Shown in pieces: positions 16,753-26,357 of a stretch of DNA of 64,000 nucleotides. A program made the position numbers and the translations under genes. The stretch lies in the NCBI GenBank assembly GCA_036504055.1, contig DASXVU010000048.1, positions 124,001-188,000 of the forward strand, in the 5' to 3' direction. This DNA comes from Methanomassiliicoccales archaeon. GTDB taxonomy: Archaea; Thermoplasmatota; Thermoplasmata; Methanomassiliicoccales; UBA472. Positions within the stretch are counted from its first letter, which is position 1, and each line of letters starts with the position of its first letter. Below the pieces are notes generated by a model. That model was not told the DNA's origin. It searched no databases and worked only from the letters and a program-made list of their open reading frames with translations.

Positions 16753-19359
16753 TCACCCTGTCATAAGCCTCACAGATGTCCCGTAGATGCTTTCATGAGC
16801 GCCGTCGTCCTGTTGCCATACCACCATGGCTTTGCAGTTGCCATCCATGGCGACCTGTGCATTCGAGGCATCGCCGGCTCCATGCTCCAGGACGACTGCC
16901 TCCCAAGTTCCACCAGCGTACAGGCTGGCTATGATGCTTTCCCAGACGCCGTCATATTGGCACACCACCATGGCGTTGCCGTTATCATCCATGGCGACCT
17001 GCGCTGAAGAAATTCCTCCAAACACGTTCGCCAGTTCGTTCATTGCACTCCAGACACCTGATTCATATCTTATGGCGTGCACTGCCCTGATATCCAGGCT
17101 GGCCCTCCATAACCAGACCACCGTCGCATCCCCATTGCCATCCATGGCGATCCGGGGGTCATAGAAGTAATTGTTCGCACTGTTGTTCTCAAGCAGTTGG
17201 GGTGTTCCCCAGGTTCCCGACGAGAAACGATCGGAATAGATGCCGCTGAGTTCTTGTCCGCCGTCGGTCGGCCACCAAGTTTGACTCCACACCACCATGG
17301 CGTTGCCGTTGCCATCCATGGCGACCTGAGCACAGGACGCATCTCCTGCTCCGGTCTTCAGTGGCATGACCTCTCCCCAGGTCTCGGAAGAGAAATACAT
17401 GGCATAGACGCTCATGTGGGACAGGCTGTCCAGCTGGGACCATACCGCCATTGCGTTGCCGTTTCCATCCATGGCCACTTGCGGGCTCCAGGCGTTTCCG
17501 GTTCCATATTCCAGGAGTGCGACCGCCCCCCATGCTCCGGATGAGAAATACCTGGCATAGATGCTCAAATGCGAGGAGCAATCATACTGGGACCATACCA
17601 CCATGGCGTTACCATTGTCATCCATTGCCACTTGCGGGCTCCAGGCATTTCCGGTTCCGTACTCCAGGAGCGTGACCTCTCCCCAGGTCCCGGACGAGAA
17701 ATACCTGGCATAGAGGTTCAAGTGAGAGGAGTCATCGAACTGCTGCCAGACTACTACGGCATTGCCTTCACGGTCCATCGCCACCTGCGGGCTCCAGGCA
17801 TTTCCGGTTCCGTACTCCAGGAGCACGACCGGCCCCCAGACCCCAGCAACATACATTCTGGCATAGATGCTGTCATGAGCGCCATCATATTGCTGCCAGA
17901 CCACTACGGCATTACCATTAATGGCCGCAGCTACCTGGGGCTTGCTGGCATATCCTGACCCATATTCCAGGAGCTCTACCGTTCCTGATGCGCCTGGTAT
18001 GAACCTCAGGGCGAAGATGCTACTTCCTCCCCAGACCGCGATAGCCTCGCCATTGACGTCCATGGCGATCTGTAATTCAGGGGCGACATTATCCATCAGT
18101 TTTATATTGGAACCCCAGACCCCAGCGTGATATCTGGCATAGTAGGTGTCTTCCACAGTCCGGATATCATTGTCGAAATCTGTGTAGCTTTCCGACCAAA
18201 CCACCAAAATATTGTCATCATTGTCGATGACGACTTGCCAATCAAAGAGCATTACCTCACTCGCACCAGTGAGATCTACGACCGGACTCCATATGCCTGA
18301 TGCAAATGTTGTGCCGCTCAAGATAACGGTGCTCATCCAGAACCCTTTTTCCCAGATCACCGCTGCATCGCCCTTGCTGTTCATGACTATCTCGGGGCTA
18401 TTATAGCTGAAATCATTGTCGCTTTCTGAAATCTGCTTGGGCGTTCCCCAGGCTCCCGATGAGAAACGATCAGCATAGATGCCGTTGAGTTGCCAATCAT
18501 CGATCGACCACCACGTTTGACTCCACACCACCATGGCATTGCCATTTCCATCCATAGCCACCTTGGGGCTCTGAACATCCCCGGCCGCGTTCGCAAGCAG
18601 CGTGACCTCTCCCCAGGCCCCGGAAGAGAAATGCCTGGCATAGACGCTCATGTGGGATAGGCTGTCCAGCTGGGACCACACCACCATGGCATTGCCGCAG
18701 CTGTCCATCGCCACCTGCGGGCTCCAGACATCCCCGGTTCCGCACTCCAAGAGCTTCGGCGTCATCCATACTCCTCCCGAGAAACCAGCGGCATAGGCGC
18801 TAGGATGGGAATCGCTGTCATTTTGGACCCACACCACCATGGCGTTGCCATTGCTGGACATGGCGATCTGAGGCGATTTGGCCTCACCTGCTTCCGTCTC
18901 GATCGTATGGGCTGTTCCCCACACACCGGCGGACAGACGGTTAGAATAGATGCTCTGGTGACCAGAGCAGTCCACCTGTTGCCAGACGGCGATGGCGTTA
19001 CCGTTATTGTCCATAACGACCTGTGGTGAGCTGGCGTCTCCGGTCCCGATATCGATCATCTTGGCCGTTCCCCAGACACCGGCGGACAGACAATTGGCAA
19101 AGATTCTGGTGTGGGCACCATCGAGTTGTTGCCAAACCACAACTGCGTTACCGTTATTGTCCGTGGCGATCTGAGGGTTATTGGCCGCTCCTGAACCGGT
19201 CCCCAGCGAACTTGTTGAACTGACCCAACTCTCCGGTGCAGCACCGGCGTTTGAAGGTATCGAGATCATCGTCATGAAGAACGATCCGACTATTACGAAC
19301 GCGATCATTCTTCTTACATTCCCATTGATTCTAGTGGCCTTCAGAATGATATCCCCCAA
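16753..19359 (-). CDS. Secreted protein of 16 tandem 'NGNA-VVW' repeats
   Basis: An 868-residue exported protein made almost wholly of about 16 repeats of 45-60 residues. The consensus is PQVAMDxNGNAMVVW, then Q-D, SIYA, a Ser/Gly turn, WG and LLExGxGDA. Such Asp/Asn-Gly turns and Trp-ended strands suggest beta-propeller blades, like BNR/sialidase or TolB-type folds. A hydrophobic signal (MIAFVIVGSFF) follows a basic stretch; there is no C-terminal anchor, so it is released or bound to other surface proteins. The TTG at 19359 overlaps the GGGGGAT ribosome site; by analogy with cpgS and the gene at 34450 the codon placed as start is ATT at 19345-19347. The same repeat makes up the C-terminal part of the protein at 30367-33294. 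Confidence 0.83.
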   Translation of the reverse strand: MGDIILKATRINGNVRRMIAFVIVGSFFMTMISIPSNAGAAPESWVSSTSSLGTGSGAANNPQIATDNNGNAVVVWQQLDGAHTRIFANCLSAGVWGTAKMIDIGTGDASSPQVVMDNNGNAIAVWQQVDCSGHQSIYSNRLSAGVWGTAHTIETEAGEAKSPQIAMSSNGNAMVVWVQNDSDSHPSAYAAGFSGGVWMTPKLLECGTGDVWSPQVAMDSCGNAMVVWSQLDSLSHMSVYARHFSSGAWGEVTLLANAAGDVQSPKVAMDGNGNAMVVWSQTWWSIDDWQLNGIYADRFSSGAWGTPKQISESDNDFSYNSPEIVMNSKGDAAVIWEKGFWMSTVILSGTTFASGIWSPVVDLTGASEVMLFDWQVVIDNDDNILVVWSESYTDFDNDIRTVEDTYYARYHAGVWGSNIKLMDNVAPELQIAMDVNGEAIAVWGGSSIFALRFIPGASGTVELLEYGSGYASKPQVAAAINGNAVVVWQQYDGAHDSIYARMYVAGVWGPVVLLEYGTGNAWSPQVAMDREGNAVVVWQQFDDSSHLNLYARYFSSGTWGEVTLLEYGTGNAWSPQVAMDDNGNAMVVWSQYDCSSHLSIYARYFSSGAWGAVALLEYGTGNAWSPQVAMDGNGNAMAVWSQLDSLSHMSVYAMYFSSETWGEVMPLKTGAGDASCAQVAMDGNGNAMVVWSQTWWPTDGGQELSGIYSDRFSSGTWGTPQLLENNSANNYFYDPRIAMDGNGDATVVWLWRASLDIRAVHAIRYESGVWSAMNELANVFGGISSAQVAMDDNGNAMVVCQYDGVWESIIASLYAGGTWEAVVLEHGAGDASNAQVAMDGNCKAMVVWQQDDGAHESIYGTSVRLMTG

Positions 19360-19759
19360 TTATTATTTACTGCGATTGTATTTTATAGTTTGTAATGTAG
19401 AATAATAAAATGTCTATAGAATTATTACATTCTGAAGAAATTTCATAGCATCAATTAAGATAGAATTTATTTGGTCTGGATATTTATTTCCAAATCAAAA
19501 GCAGAACTATTAGGAGGCATTTAATATGAACATTTTATTAATCAAATCCAAATATTTTTTGTGGCCACATATGACGAATTTGACGTGATTGGAATCACCA
19601 TGAAGGAGGGCACATTCGAATGCCTCGCACACAACGAAGATGACCTTGTTGGGGATCCGGGCACAAAAATATCAATTTAAGCAACTTGAGTGATGCTGGT
19701 GGATGTTCTGGACCATATTATTGCCGAGCTTAGAACGAAAAAAAGGAACAGGAAAGAGT
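19360..19759. other. 400-bp AT-rich gap
   Basis: No gene seen. The left half is strongly AT-rich (19360-19570) and probably holds the promoter of the 16-repeat secreted protein, transcribed leftwards. The right part is the 3' region of the next minus-strand gene. Confidence 0.5.
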
Positions 19760-20743
19760 TTAGAAAGAGGCCGTAGCGATCGTGTCCGCATTGTTGAACG
19801 TCAGTATGGTCGGCTCCGAAGTCTGCGATATCTCAAAGGCGACGTTCAACACAAGCGATGCCCCCGCCTGCAACCCGGATGGAACAGCCGGGGTGTTCGG
19901 AAGATAGGTCGAACTGTGGACCAGCCCGTCGGCGGTGTTGACCTCGAAGTAGTACGAACTGAGAGTCAGGGTCGTGGTCTCAAGGTTGGTCACCTTTACC
20001 GTCACGTTGATGAACCGGTTACCTGCATCTGGCGTTATGTAGGGATTGCCACTGGCAGTCACCTGATAGCTCAGTCCCGTGAGGAGGACCTTTGCCGGCT
20101 CCGTTATCGCGGTCGAGCTCCAGACGCTGGTCAACGACGCAGAGCAGGTATGTGTGGAAAACAGGTCAGAATAATCGATTGAGGACGCTGTCACACCCAC
20201 AGGGACCAGGAAGTAGATCGTCACGGGCTCCTTTCCACCTGCAGCCACCGCCGAAGCCATGTTATAATCGATCAGCCACGAATACGTGTAAGAGATGCCG
20301 TCCGAACCGGTGAGCTTGAAGTAAATGGGATTCAGCGGTATTTCGCTTATCAGTCCATTTGATATGTTCAGCGACACCATCACATATCTCATCCCGTTCG
20401 CCGGCTGCCATAGCGCATCGTTTGTGACGTAGGGCCTTGCCGAGCTCGCCGTCATGCTCACCTTTCCAAAGATAGAACCGCCATTGTTTCCGTTGTTCGA
20501 GGCCGAGCTCATCACGACAGCGGCTGCGATCGCAGCGATAACGACCAGCAGGATCACGACCACCGCCACGATCATCAGGGTCTTTTTCTTCTTCGCCGGC
20601 GCCACAGGCGGGGCGCCATAGATCATATGAGGCGCGGGACTGTACTGTTGTCCGCCAGGTGGCTGAGCGTTCAAGGGCAATGCGCAATTAATGCAGAATC
20701 CGTTGGCATCTTCATTTAAGGTGCCACACCTGGGACAGATCAA
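19760..20743 (-). CDS. Zinc-ribbon, membrane-anchored protein with two DUF4352-like domains
   Basis: A 327-residue protein. It starts with a zinc ribbon (CPRCG and CINC, residues 3-20), a Pro/Gln-rich linker, KKKK and one membrane helix (about 54-78). The outer part holds two similar Ig-like domains (about 90-205 and 215-327), each with NGMRYVMVSLNISN or GNRFINVTVKVTN, which is the pattern of DUF4352 extracellular domains. The ribbon is cytosolic and the two domains face outside. A sensor or surface-assembly role is possible; no neighbour gives a clue. AT-rich TATA-like sequence sits just upstream. Confidence 0.82.
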   Translation of the reverse strand: MICPRCGTLNEDANGFCINCALPLNAQPPGGQQYSPAPHMIYGAPPVAPAKKKKTLMIVAVVVILLVVIAAIAAAVVMSSASNNGNNGGSIFGKVSMTASSARPYVTNDALWQPANGMRYVMVSLNISNGLISEIPLNPIYFKLTGSDGISYTYSWLIDYNMASAVAAGGKEPVTIYFLVPVGVTASSIDYSDLFSTHTCSASLTSVWSSTAITEPAKVLLTGLSYQVTASGNPYITPDAGNRFINVTVKVTNLETTTLTLSSYYFEVNTADGLVHSSTYLPNTPAVPSGLQAGASLVLNVAFEISQTSEPTILTFNNADTIATASF

Positions 20744-21058
20744 TTATTTACCTCGGCGGTAAATAAATTAACTCAATATTTAATTAAGACCGAGCCATTC
20801 CGAAAAATGTAATCTGTTTTATGATCAAGGAATCTTCGATCTTGGATTATCCAACAGAGAAAGAAGGCTATGCTTTCGAGCTTGTTACCGCACCCGGGGC
20901 ATCAATCATCCCTCTCTCCTACAGCATCCGTAATTCAGTCATTTGCTGGCATAGACTCGGATAAGACATCTTAGAAACCGAAGCAGTCTTGGATGATGAT
21001 CATTTCTGGGGCCAAAGGTGTTACCTCGTACACGGTTGATCAAGAGGTCACCATGGTT
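20744..21058. other. 315-bp gap
   Basis: No gene seen. The left 70 bp are AT-rich and form the upstream region of the zinc-ribbon gene; the remainder is the 3' flank of the beta-helix gene. A short frame at 20993-21208 has no support. Confidence 0.5.
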
Positions 21059-22495
21059 TCAAACACCTTTCCATTTTCTCCTCACCACAACGATAAATGC
21101 GATCATCGCAGCAGCCAGGAGCGCCACGACTCCGATGAGGAGGGCTGGGACGTCGTTCATCGGGGACGCCCTCGCTCCATTGTAGACGTTCCCGTACATC
21201 TGGGATGAGCCGGTCACCAGGGTTCCCACTGTACAGTTGTGGAAGACGTTGTTGGTTATGGTGGTATCCTGGCTTCCCTGGTTGGCCGTGATCCCGTATG
21301 CCCAGCCGATGACTGTGTTGCCCTCTATGATGTTGTGCGTGGATGTGCCTCCAGATGCGGAGACGATTATGCCGTAGTTCGATCTCGATCCTGTCATGTC
21401 CGCAACCGTGTTGTTGCTGATGTTGAACAAATTGCAATTGACCCCGGCGAAGGCCGTCTGCGAGAGCGTTCCGATGTTGTTCTCGGTTATCTGGCATGAA
21501 GTGGTGTCGGTACAGTAGATGGCGGCCCCGTAGCTGGCGGTGTATCTCAGCCAATTCTGACTTATGATGGAGTTGCTGCTTTCGGACAGGTAGACGAACT
21601 CACCGAACGCCCCTTCCATGGTGTTGTGCGTTATGACGATGCCCTCATTGGGGGCATAGCCTGAGATAGGGTAGGAGGTGATCACCGGGTTGGGGACGTT
21701 CTGCCAGGTCCTGGCCTCGGTGAAACGGCAGTTCGATATGGTCACGTGATTGGCCGGTTCCAGGTCGATCGATGACATGGAACAGGCGGCGATCGAGCAG
21801 TTGTCGATGAGGATGTCCGAGGACGCCGTCGTGCGCTGCTCGCCGAAGGCAATGCCGCTGCCGTAGTTGCCCAGCTTGCCCGAGCCCCGGTTGTCACCGA
21901 TGTCACGGATCCACGAATCCCTGACCGTGCAGTGCTGGCTGTTGGCCATATAGACTCCCTGGCCGCTGATGATGTCATGGATGTAGACGTTCTCCACCAC
22001 GCAATCGACCGCATCCAGGAACGATATTCCCCGGATGGTGTCCCCGTATGACTGGTTGGTCCGGTTGCCGTCGATCTGCAGGTCGCTGATGGTGATGCCG
22101 CTGGGCCGGGCACCATCCGGATCGGTCGATATCATGATGACCGCCTCGTTCAGTCCGCGATGTGCTATCAGATTGGAGCTGTTGCCCATCCCCCTGATCG
22201 AGGCGCCGGACGTGTGGATGGTGCTCTGAACGTCGTAATTGCCGGCCTCGATCCAGATGGTGCCATTGTTGCTGGAGTCGATCGCCTGCTGGATGACCTC
22301 TCCGGCGATCGTGCCGCTGATCTCGATCTGGGAGGTGTCCATGTTCACCGCCACGGTCTCCCCGGTCGACAACCGATAGATGGTGTAGTCATGAGAATTG
22401 ATGTCGGAAGGCTTGGCCACACCTAACAACAGGATGCCGGCGCAGACGACCGCGAACACCAGGACGATTGTCACTAATCTTCGCAAGTTTAACAC
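21059..22495 (-). CDS. Membrane-anchored right-handed beta-helix protein
   Basis: A 478-residue exported protein: signal helix (about 5-28), pectate-lyase-like parallel beta-helix (about 65-440), membrane helix (about 448-470) and RRKWKGV tail. It is a clear relative of the two tandem proteins at 36879 and 38863, sharing GQGVYMANSQHC, YGSGIAFGE, SMSSIDLEPANHV and GYAPN. Those two lack the anchor. No catalytic residues of pectate lyases are evident. GTG 22493-22495 overlaps the GAAGG ribosome site; TTG at 22484-22486, 8 nt from GAAGG and just after the stop of the upstream frame, may be the real start. Confidence 0.85.
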   Translation of the reverse strand: MLNLRRLVTIVLVFAVVCAGILLLGVAKPSDINSHDYTIYRLSTGETVAVNMDTSQIEISGTIAGEVIQQAIDSSNNGTIWIEAGNYDVQSTIHTSGASIRGMGNSSNLIAHRGLNEAVIMISTDPDGARPSGITISDLQIDGNRTNQSYGDTIRGISFLDAVDCVVENVYIHDIISGQGVYMANSQHCTVRDSWIRDIGDNRGSGKLGNYGSGIAFGEQRTTASSDILIDNCSIAACSMSSIDLEPANHVTISNCRFTEARTWQNVPNPVITSYPISGYAPNEGIVITHNTMEGAFGEFVYLSESSNSIISQNWLRYTASYGAAIYCTDTTSCQITENNIGTLSQTAFAGVNCNLFNISNNTVADMTGSRSNYGIIVSASGGTSTHNIIEGNTVIGWAYGITANQGSQDTTITNNVFHNCTVGTLVTGSSQMYGNVYNGARASPMNDVPALLIGVVALLAAAMIAFIVVVRRKWKGV

Positions 22496-22950
22496 CTTCG
22501 GGCCCCCATTGCGATAACGGACGAAAGGCCCGCTCTGGTGCCCAATGGTCCCGTCATCGGTATCGTGACCTTGAATTCGGTCCTGCCGATGGTTATGGGG
22601 GCGATCTCCTCGCCTCTGCCGTTCCCATTGGGATTGGATCCAATTGAAAGCGGATCGGTAAAATCGCTTCCTGAATGGCTGGCCAGGCTCGGATTGCGGG
22701 CCGTGGTAAGGTTAGTGCTTCTGCTGGATGCCGGGGAGTAGGCGCTGCCGTTTCTCCCATTATTGCCTGGGCTGATGGTAAAGGTCTGTCCCCAATACGT
22801 GCCCACCGCAACATTACTTGATTGGTTATGGATCGTATTACCCAACACGGAAAATAACTTAATAAAGAAATGGTAGACCACGTCAAACCGCGGTGGTCCT
22901 ATTTTGCGCATATTGAATGTTGCTGCACATCGCTTTGTCATCTCTTTCAT
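22489..22950 (-). CDS. Possible small gene upstream of beta-helix gene
   Basis: A 153-codon frame with ATG preceded by GAGGATGAG, ending just at the start of the beta-helix gene, as in an operon. The product is basic at the N-terminus and Ser/Asn/Gly-rich later, with no signal peptide, membrane helix or recognised domain. Overlap geometry recalls the small-gene/beta-helix pairs at 36674-40008, but I see no sequence similarity to those small proteins. It may be non-coding. Confidence 0.3.
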   Translation of the reverse strand: MKEMTKRCAATFNMRKIGPPRFDVVYHFFIKLFSVLGNTIHNQSSNVAVGTYWGQTFTISPGNNGRNGSAYSPASSRSTNLTTARNPSLASHSGSDFTDPLSIGSNPNGNGRGEEIAPITIGRTEFKVTIPMTGPLGTRAGLSSVIAMGARRC

Positions 22951-23191
22951 CAACTCATCCTCATCTCTCTCGGAAACAGGCAGGCACTCAGTTCACACTC
23001 CCTAATGATTCAAAGGCCCCAGAACGAAGAAACAATCGATCGGTCTGGATAGAACACCGATGGTGTCAAATCCTGATCAAGGATCGTTCGTTTTAAAAAT
23101 CAGAATTATCGGACAAAGTAGAAATCGAAGTTATATGATTTCCCACCAGCGGTTGAGAAATTAGGGCACCATTTGAATTGGTGTTTTTGGA

Positions 23192-24139
23192 ATGGGCGAC
23201 CGTGAATCTTCGAAGAATCTGGCAACTATCATGAGATCCAAACTATTGATCGGCATATTATCTGCTCTTTTGTTTTTGAACTCCACTGTTGTACTGATCC
23301 CTTCTACTGCGGGCGCTACGCTCGCGCTTTCTGATCCGATTTACATATACAGCAACAATGACCTTGTGGCCCAAGCTGATCTGAACGGCTGGCCAGGAAA
23401 CGGGACTATTACTAACCCCTTTGTCATCGCTGACATGAGGTTCGAGGACAGTTCCTACACCGCCATCATAATATCCAGGGTCGACATGAACGTCATTATT
23501 CGCAATTGTACCTTCATCAATACCACTGTCGCTATTGAGATGGACCTGTCGAACAACATCACCATTACCGATAATATTATAACCGGCGGATATGAAGGGA
23601 TTGTAATATGGAATGGATCTGGCCTTATCATTCACAACAATACCATCAAGGGCGTGAGCTATGGCCTCTATTTCACTGAGACGGACGGCAACATAGTCAG
23701 CAACAATACCATAAGCAACATTGAGGATGTCGGCATCCTCCTGGAGTCGAGTGACTTTAACACCATTACCGACAATGATTTCTACGATTCCGCATGGAGT
23801 GGCATCAGCCTAGCGGCCTCCAATAACAATACCATCTCTGGAAACTACATGATCAATGTGGATATGGGCATCTATCTGGAGTACAAGGGCTACGACAACG
23901 TCATCATAAACAATTCTGTCCTCAGGTGCCCTTCTGAGTATGATGGAATAACGATAGCCGATACGCCCAGCTACAACACTGTCACCAACAACACCATCAC
24001 CTTCGTGGACGACAGGTCAGGATTAAACAACGAACTGCTGATCGGGTCTTTGGTTGTAGTGATCGTCATTTTGCTCATCCTGCTGCTCATAGTCTACAGC
24101 AGAATGAAGAAGGGCATAGAGCCGACCGAGAAACCTTAA
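23192..24139 (+). CDS. Membrane-anchored NosD-type beta-helix protein
   Basis: A 315-residue exported protein: signal (about 15-42), a short lead-in (IYSNNDLVAQADLNGWPGNG, shared in style with the giant protein), 8-9 PbH1 turns rich in NNTIS/NTITDN (about 75-275), and a membrane helix (about 281-303) ending in a basic tail. The Asn-ladder repeats are typical of NosD/periplasmic copper-binding-like parallel beta-helices. The start may be ATG 23231 (MRSKLLIG) since the first 13 residues are polar. Likely surface-attached carbohydrate-binding or structural protein; the ligand is unknown. Confidence 0.85.
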   Translation: MGDRESSKNLATIMRSKLLIGILSALLFLNSTVVLIPSTAGATLALSDPIYIYSNNDLVAQADLNGWPGNGTITNPFVIADMRFEDSSYTAIIISRVDMNVIIRNCTFINTTVAIEMDLSNNITITDNIITGGYEGIVIWNGSGLIIHNNTIKGVSYGLYFTETDGNIVSNNTISNIEDVGILLESSDFNTITDNDFYDSAWSGISLAASNNNTISGNYMINVDMGIYLEYKGYDNVIINNSVLRCPSEYDGITIADTPSYNTVTNNTITFVDDRSGLNNELLIGSLVVVIVILLILLLIVYSRMKKGIEPTEKP

Positions 24140-24289
24140 CACCGAGGCACTCATCCTCACTTTCCTTCCATGTTGAAGGGGTCCTTCGCTAGTGAGGATT
24201 CCTCGACACCTATTTTTCGATTTCCCGACTCCCTTACGATGTTGATTTCAGCGTCGAAAACATAGGTTGAAGCGCATCAAGATACACGG

Positions 24290-24997
24290 CTAAGTCTTCG
24301 TGGCCCAAACCAGGCCAGCGGTCTCGAAGCTGAGCCGCCTGCTATGGATCTCATCGTAATCGTATTTCCTGAGTGTTTCCACGAAGGCATCGACCCAATG
24401 CGTTCTGCGGACCAATCCGAATCCTTCACTGAATGCGGTATGCCACTCGGGGAACAGAACGGGACCGATATGGTTCATCGCCCAGGTATATGCAAGCCAT
24501 GAGGCTAGATACAGATGGTTTGACGGCAGGATGAAGTCGTGAGCGATGAAGACCCCGCCACTCTTCAGATGGGGCGTGACGTTTCTGACGAGCACATCCG
24601 GATCAACGTATTTTGCGAGGTACGAGGAGGCGACCACATCGAACTCGCAATCCAGTGCAACCGTCTCGGCGTTTGCAAGGATCGAACGGGCCCGTATCCA
24701 GGGCTTTCTTCTCTGGCGTTCGTTATAGGCTGCGAGATAGTCAGGGGTAAGATCGACCCCCACAATCTCTGCATTGGGGTTTTTCATCGCCAGGTATTCC
24801 GTGAGGATGCCGGTGCCGCAGCCCAGGTCCAATATCCTTTTCGAATCGGGCACCAGCTTCACAATCTCCGCCTTCCAGTAGTTATCCAGTCCAAGGGTGA
24901 ATAGATTGGCGACCTTGTCGTAGCTCCTGCCGTTCCCGGAGAAGAAGGAGCTGACCAGACTCTCTCTGGCGGTAGGCATATCCTCAATGTCGATCAT
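24290..24997 (-). CDS. Class I SAM-dependent methyltransferase
   Basis: A 235-residue methyltransferase. Motif I is ILDLGCGTGILTEYLA (about residues 55-70), motif II EIVGVDLT, and a post-motif FDVVASSYLAKYV with GGVFIAHDF, which places it near the UbiE/MenG-like small-molecule methyltransferases. The C-terminal part (LASWLAYTW, FPEWHTAF) may form the substrate pocket and is moderately hydrophobic. It stands alone and convergent with the preceding beta-helix gene. The substrate cannot be inferred. Confidence 0.88.
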   Translation of the reverse strand: MIDIEDMPTARESLVSSFFSGNGRSYDKVANLFTLGLDNYWKAEIVKLVPDSKRILDLGCGTGILTEYLAMKNPNAEIVGVDLTPDYLAAYNERQRRKPWIRARSILANAETVALDCEFDVVASSYLAKYVDPDVLVRNVTPHLKSGGVFIAHDFILPSNHLYLASWLAYTWAMNHIGPVLFPEWHTAFSEGFGLVRRTHWVDAFVETLRKYDYDEIHSRRLSFETAGLVWATKT

Positions 24998-25241
24998 CCA
25001 TTACCGCCTCGTTAGGAAAGGTTCTCTCGTTCATGGATCAGATCCTGATATCCCGCACCAGCATCACAACCTTCATCTTCGTTTCCTCATTCGTCCATAA
25101 TCCTTCAGCTTGCCAGACAGTCAATGGATTCTACACATCCGGTTGTATTTGAAGTGTCTTGATGAGTCATGGATCGACCTAGAACGGTGTCATTAGATCA
25201 GCCCAAATAAGAACGACAAGCTCGAGATAGCTTATTGGAAT

Positions 25242-25279
25242 AAAAAAAGGGTCGGGGGATCCTTCGTTCGAAGGATTCC
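25242..25279 (-). terminator. Hairpin terminator of the channel-like gene
   Basis: Stem ATCCTTCG/CGAAGGAT (25259-25266 and 25269-25276), extendable by two pairs, followed on the minus strand by a run of seven T (plus-strand A at 25242-25248). It lies 36 bp past the stop at 25315. Confidence 0.6.
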
Positions 25280-25314
25280 TTTCAACATGGAAGGAAAAAG
25301 GAAAGGAGTAGAGT

Positions 25315-26154
25315 TCACTCCATCTGTTTGTACATCTTCTTGGTCAGGGCATATGCTATCGGCAATAACATGATTGCCAGAGCGATGGCGAAAGCCCAGG
25401 AGATGTTGGCGATGATGGTCGTGACCCCGGGGAAGGTGGCAAATACCGCCCCCGTACCGATTATCAGGAAGATGGAGTAGAGCACGAACTTCGCATAGCC
25501 TGCCACGTCCTTGAACTCAGCATGATCCGCTATGATCGACTTCATCAGGATGTCGGTCAGGGATATTCCCATGCCGATGACCACGAAGCCGAGTATTAGG
25601 GGGTAGATCAAGCCGCTGGATAGGCTCATCGTATCGAGGGCCATCAAGAGCACGAGCGCGATGAAGCCTATGAACAGCATGTTCCTGAGCGCGTCCGCCA
25701 CCTCACCCTTCTCCGGCGAGAATGATGGCCTTACTATTTTCCCGATGAACGATGCCAGGAAATCCGCAAATATCACGCCTAGGATGATGATCAAGATCCC
25801 TGCGAGCAATCTGGGCAGATAGCTCGCTATCCCGCTCAGGCTGGAGCCGAATGCCCCTCCAATGTTCAGTAGGTCTATGGCGTATACTATGGACAGGACT
25901 ATGATGAGGACCTTGGCGATCGAACCCATCAGGTTCGTCGGATCCATACCGGCGGATCTCAGCGATCTTCCGACACTGGTCTGGTCAGCTACTTTCTCAA
26001 ATCCCATTTTCTTGACGATCATGTTGACCAGTTTACCGATCAGCGTTCCTACGATTATGCCCAATACGATCACGATGATCGCGGCAAGGATCGAGGGAAT
26101 TGCGGCGATGATGTTATTCCACATGTTGTTCAGCAAAGCACCTAAGTCAGCCAT
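25315..26154 (-). CDS. Conserved-TM-helix (MscS-related) membrane protein
   Basis: A 279-residue integral membrane protein with about six helices. It contains copies of the 'conserved TM helix' module known from MscS-like and CmpX-type proteins: IPSILAAIIVIVLGIIVGTLIGKLV (near 20-45) and LPRLLAGILIIILGVIFADFL (near 113-135), each followed by a short basic amphipathic segment. It lacks the cytosolic beta domain of MscS, so it is a channel-like protein of the CmpX type. GGAG lies 8 nt before ATG 26154. The terminator at 25242-25279 closes the unit. Role is probably in osmotic or envelope stress. Confidence 0.82.
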   Translation of the reverse strand: MADLGALLNNMWNNIIAAIPSILAAIIVIVLGIIVGTLIGKLVNMIVKKMGFEKVADQTSVGRSLRSAGMDPTNLMGSIAKVLIIVLSIVYAIDLLNIGGAFGSSLSGIASYLPRLLAGILIIILGVIFADFLASFIGKIVRPSFSPEKGEVADALRNMLFIGFIALVLLMALDTMSLSSGLIYPLILGFVVIGMGISLTDILMKSIIADHAEFKDVAGYAKFVLYSIFLIIGTGAVFATFPGVTTIIANISWAFAIALAIMLLPIAYALTKKMYKQME

Positions 26155-26286
26155 AGGAATGTCTCCGCTTGAAAACCTGGCTGTAATTATAAAATGCTAC
26201 TCTGGATATTTATCCATTAAATATCAAATAAAATAAATAATAAATATATTATAAAATTGGTGCACATCAAATCATAGGGGGCATGT

Positions 26287-26333
26287 CCTTCGTATAAGCG
26301 GGGGTCATACGAAGGGATGTAAAAGAACATCCC
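26287..26333. promoter_or_regulatory. Two overlapping hairpins behind the winged-helix gene
   Basis: Stem 1: CCTTCGTAT (26287-26295) with ATACGAAGG (26307-26315). Stem 2: GGGATGT (26314-26320) with ACATCCC (26327-26333). They share bases 26314-26315, so only one can be complete. They lie 25-71 bp past the stop of the regulator gene and upstream of the channel-like gene. Confidence 0.5.
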
Positions 26334-26357
26334 TGCCGTCAGGAACGAGCCGTGGCG

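Noticed and set aside
16753-19300. Regularly spaced repeated DNA (CCATGG-CGTTGCC type), at first CRISPR-like
   Set aside because: The repeats are in-frame protein repeats of variable spacing and sequence in one long gene, not short identical repeats with unique spacers.
22538-22886. Alternative frames (22538-22741 plus, 22593-22886 minus) upstream of the beta-helix gene
   Set aside because: They overlap a slightly better candidate on the minus strand and show no ribosome site or family.
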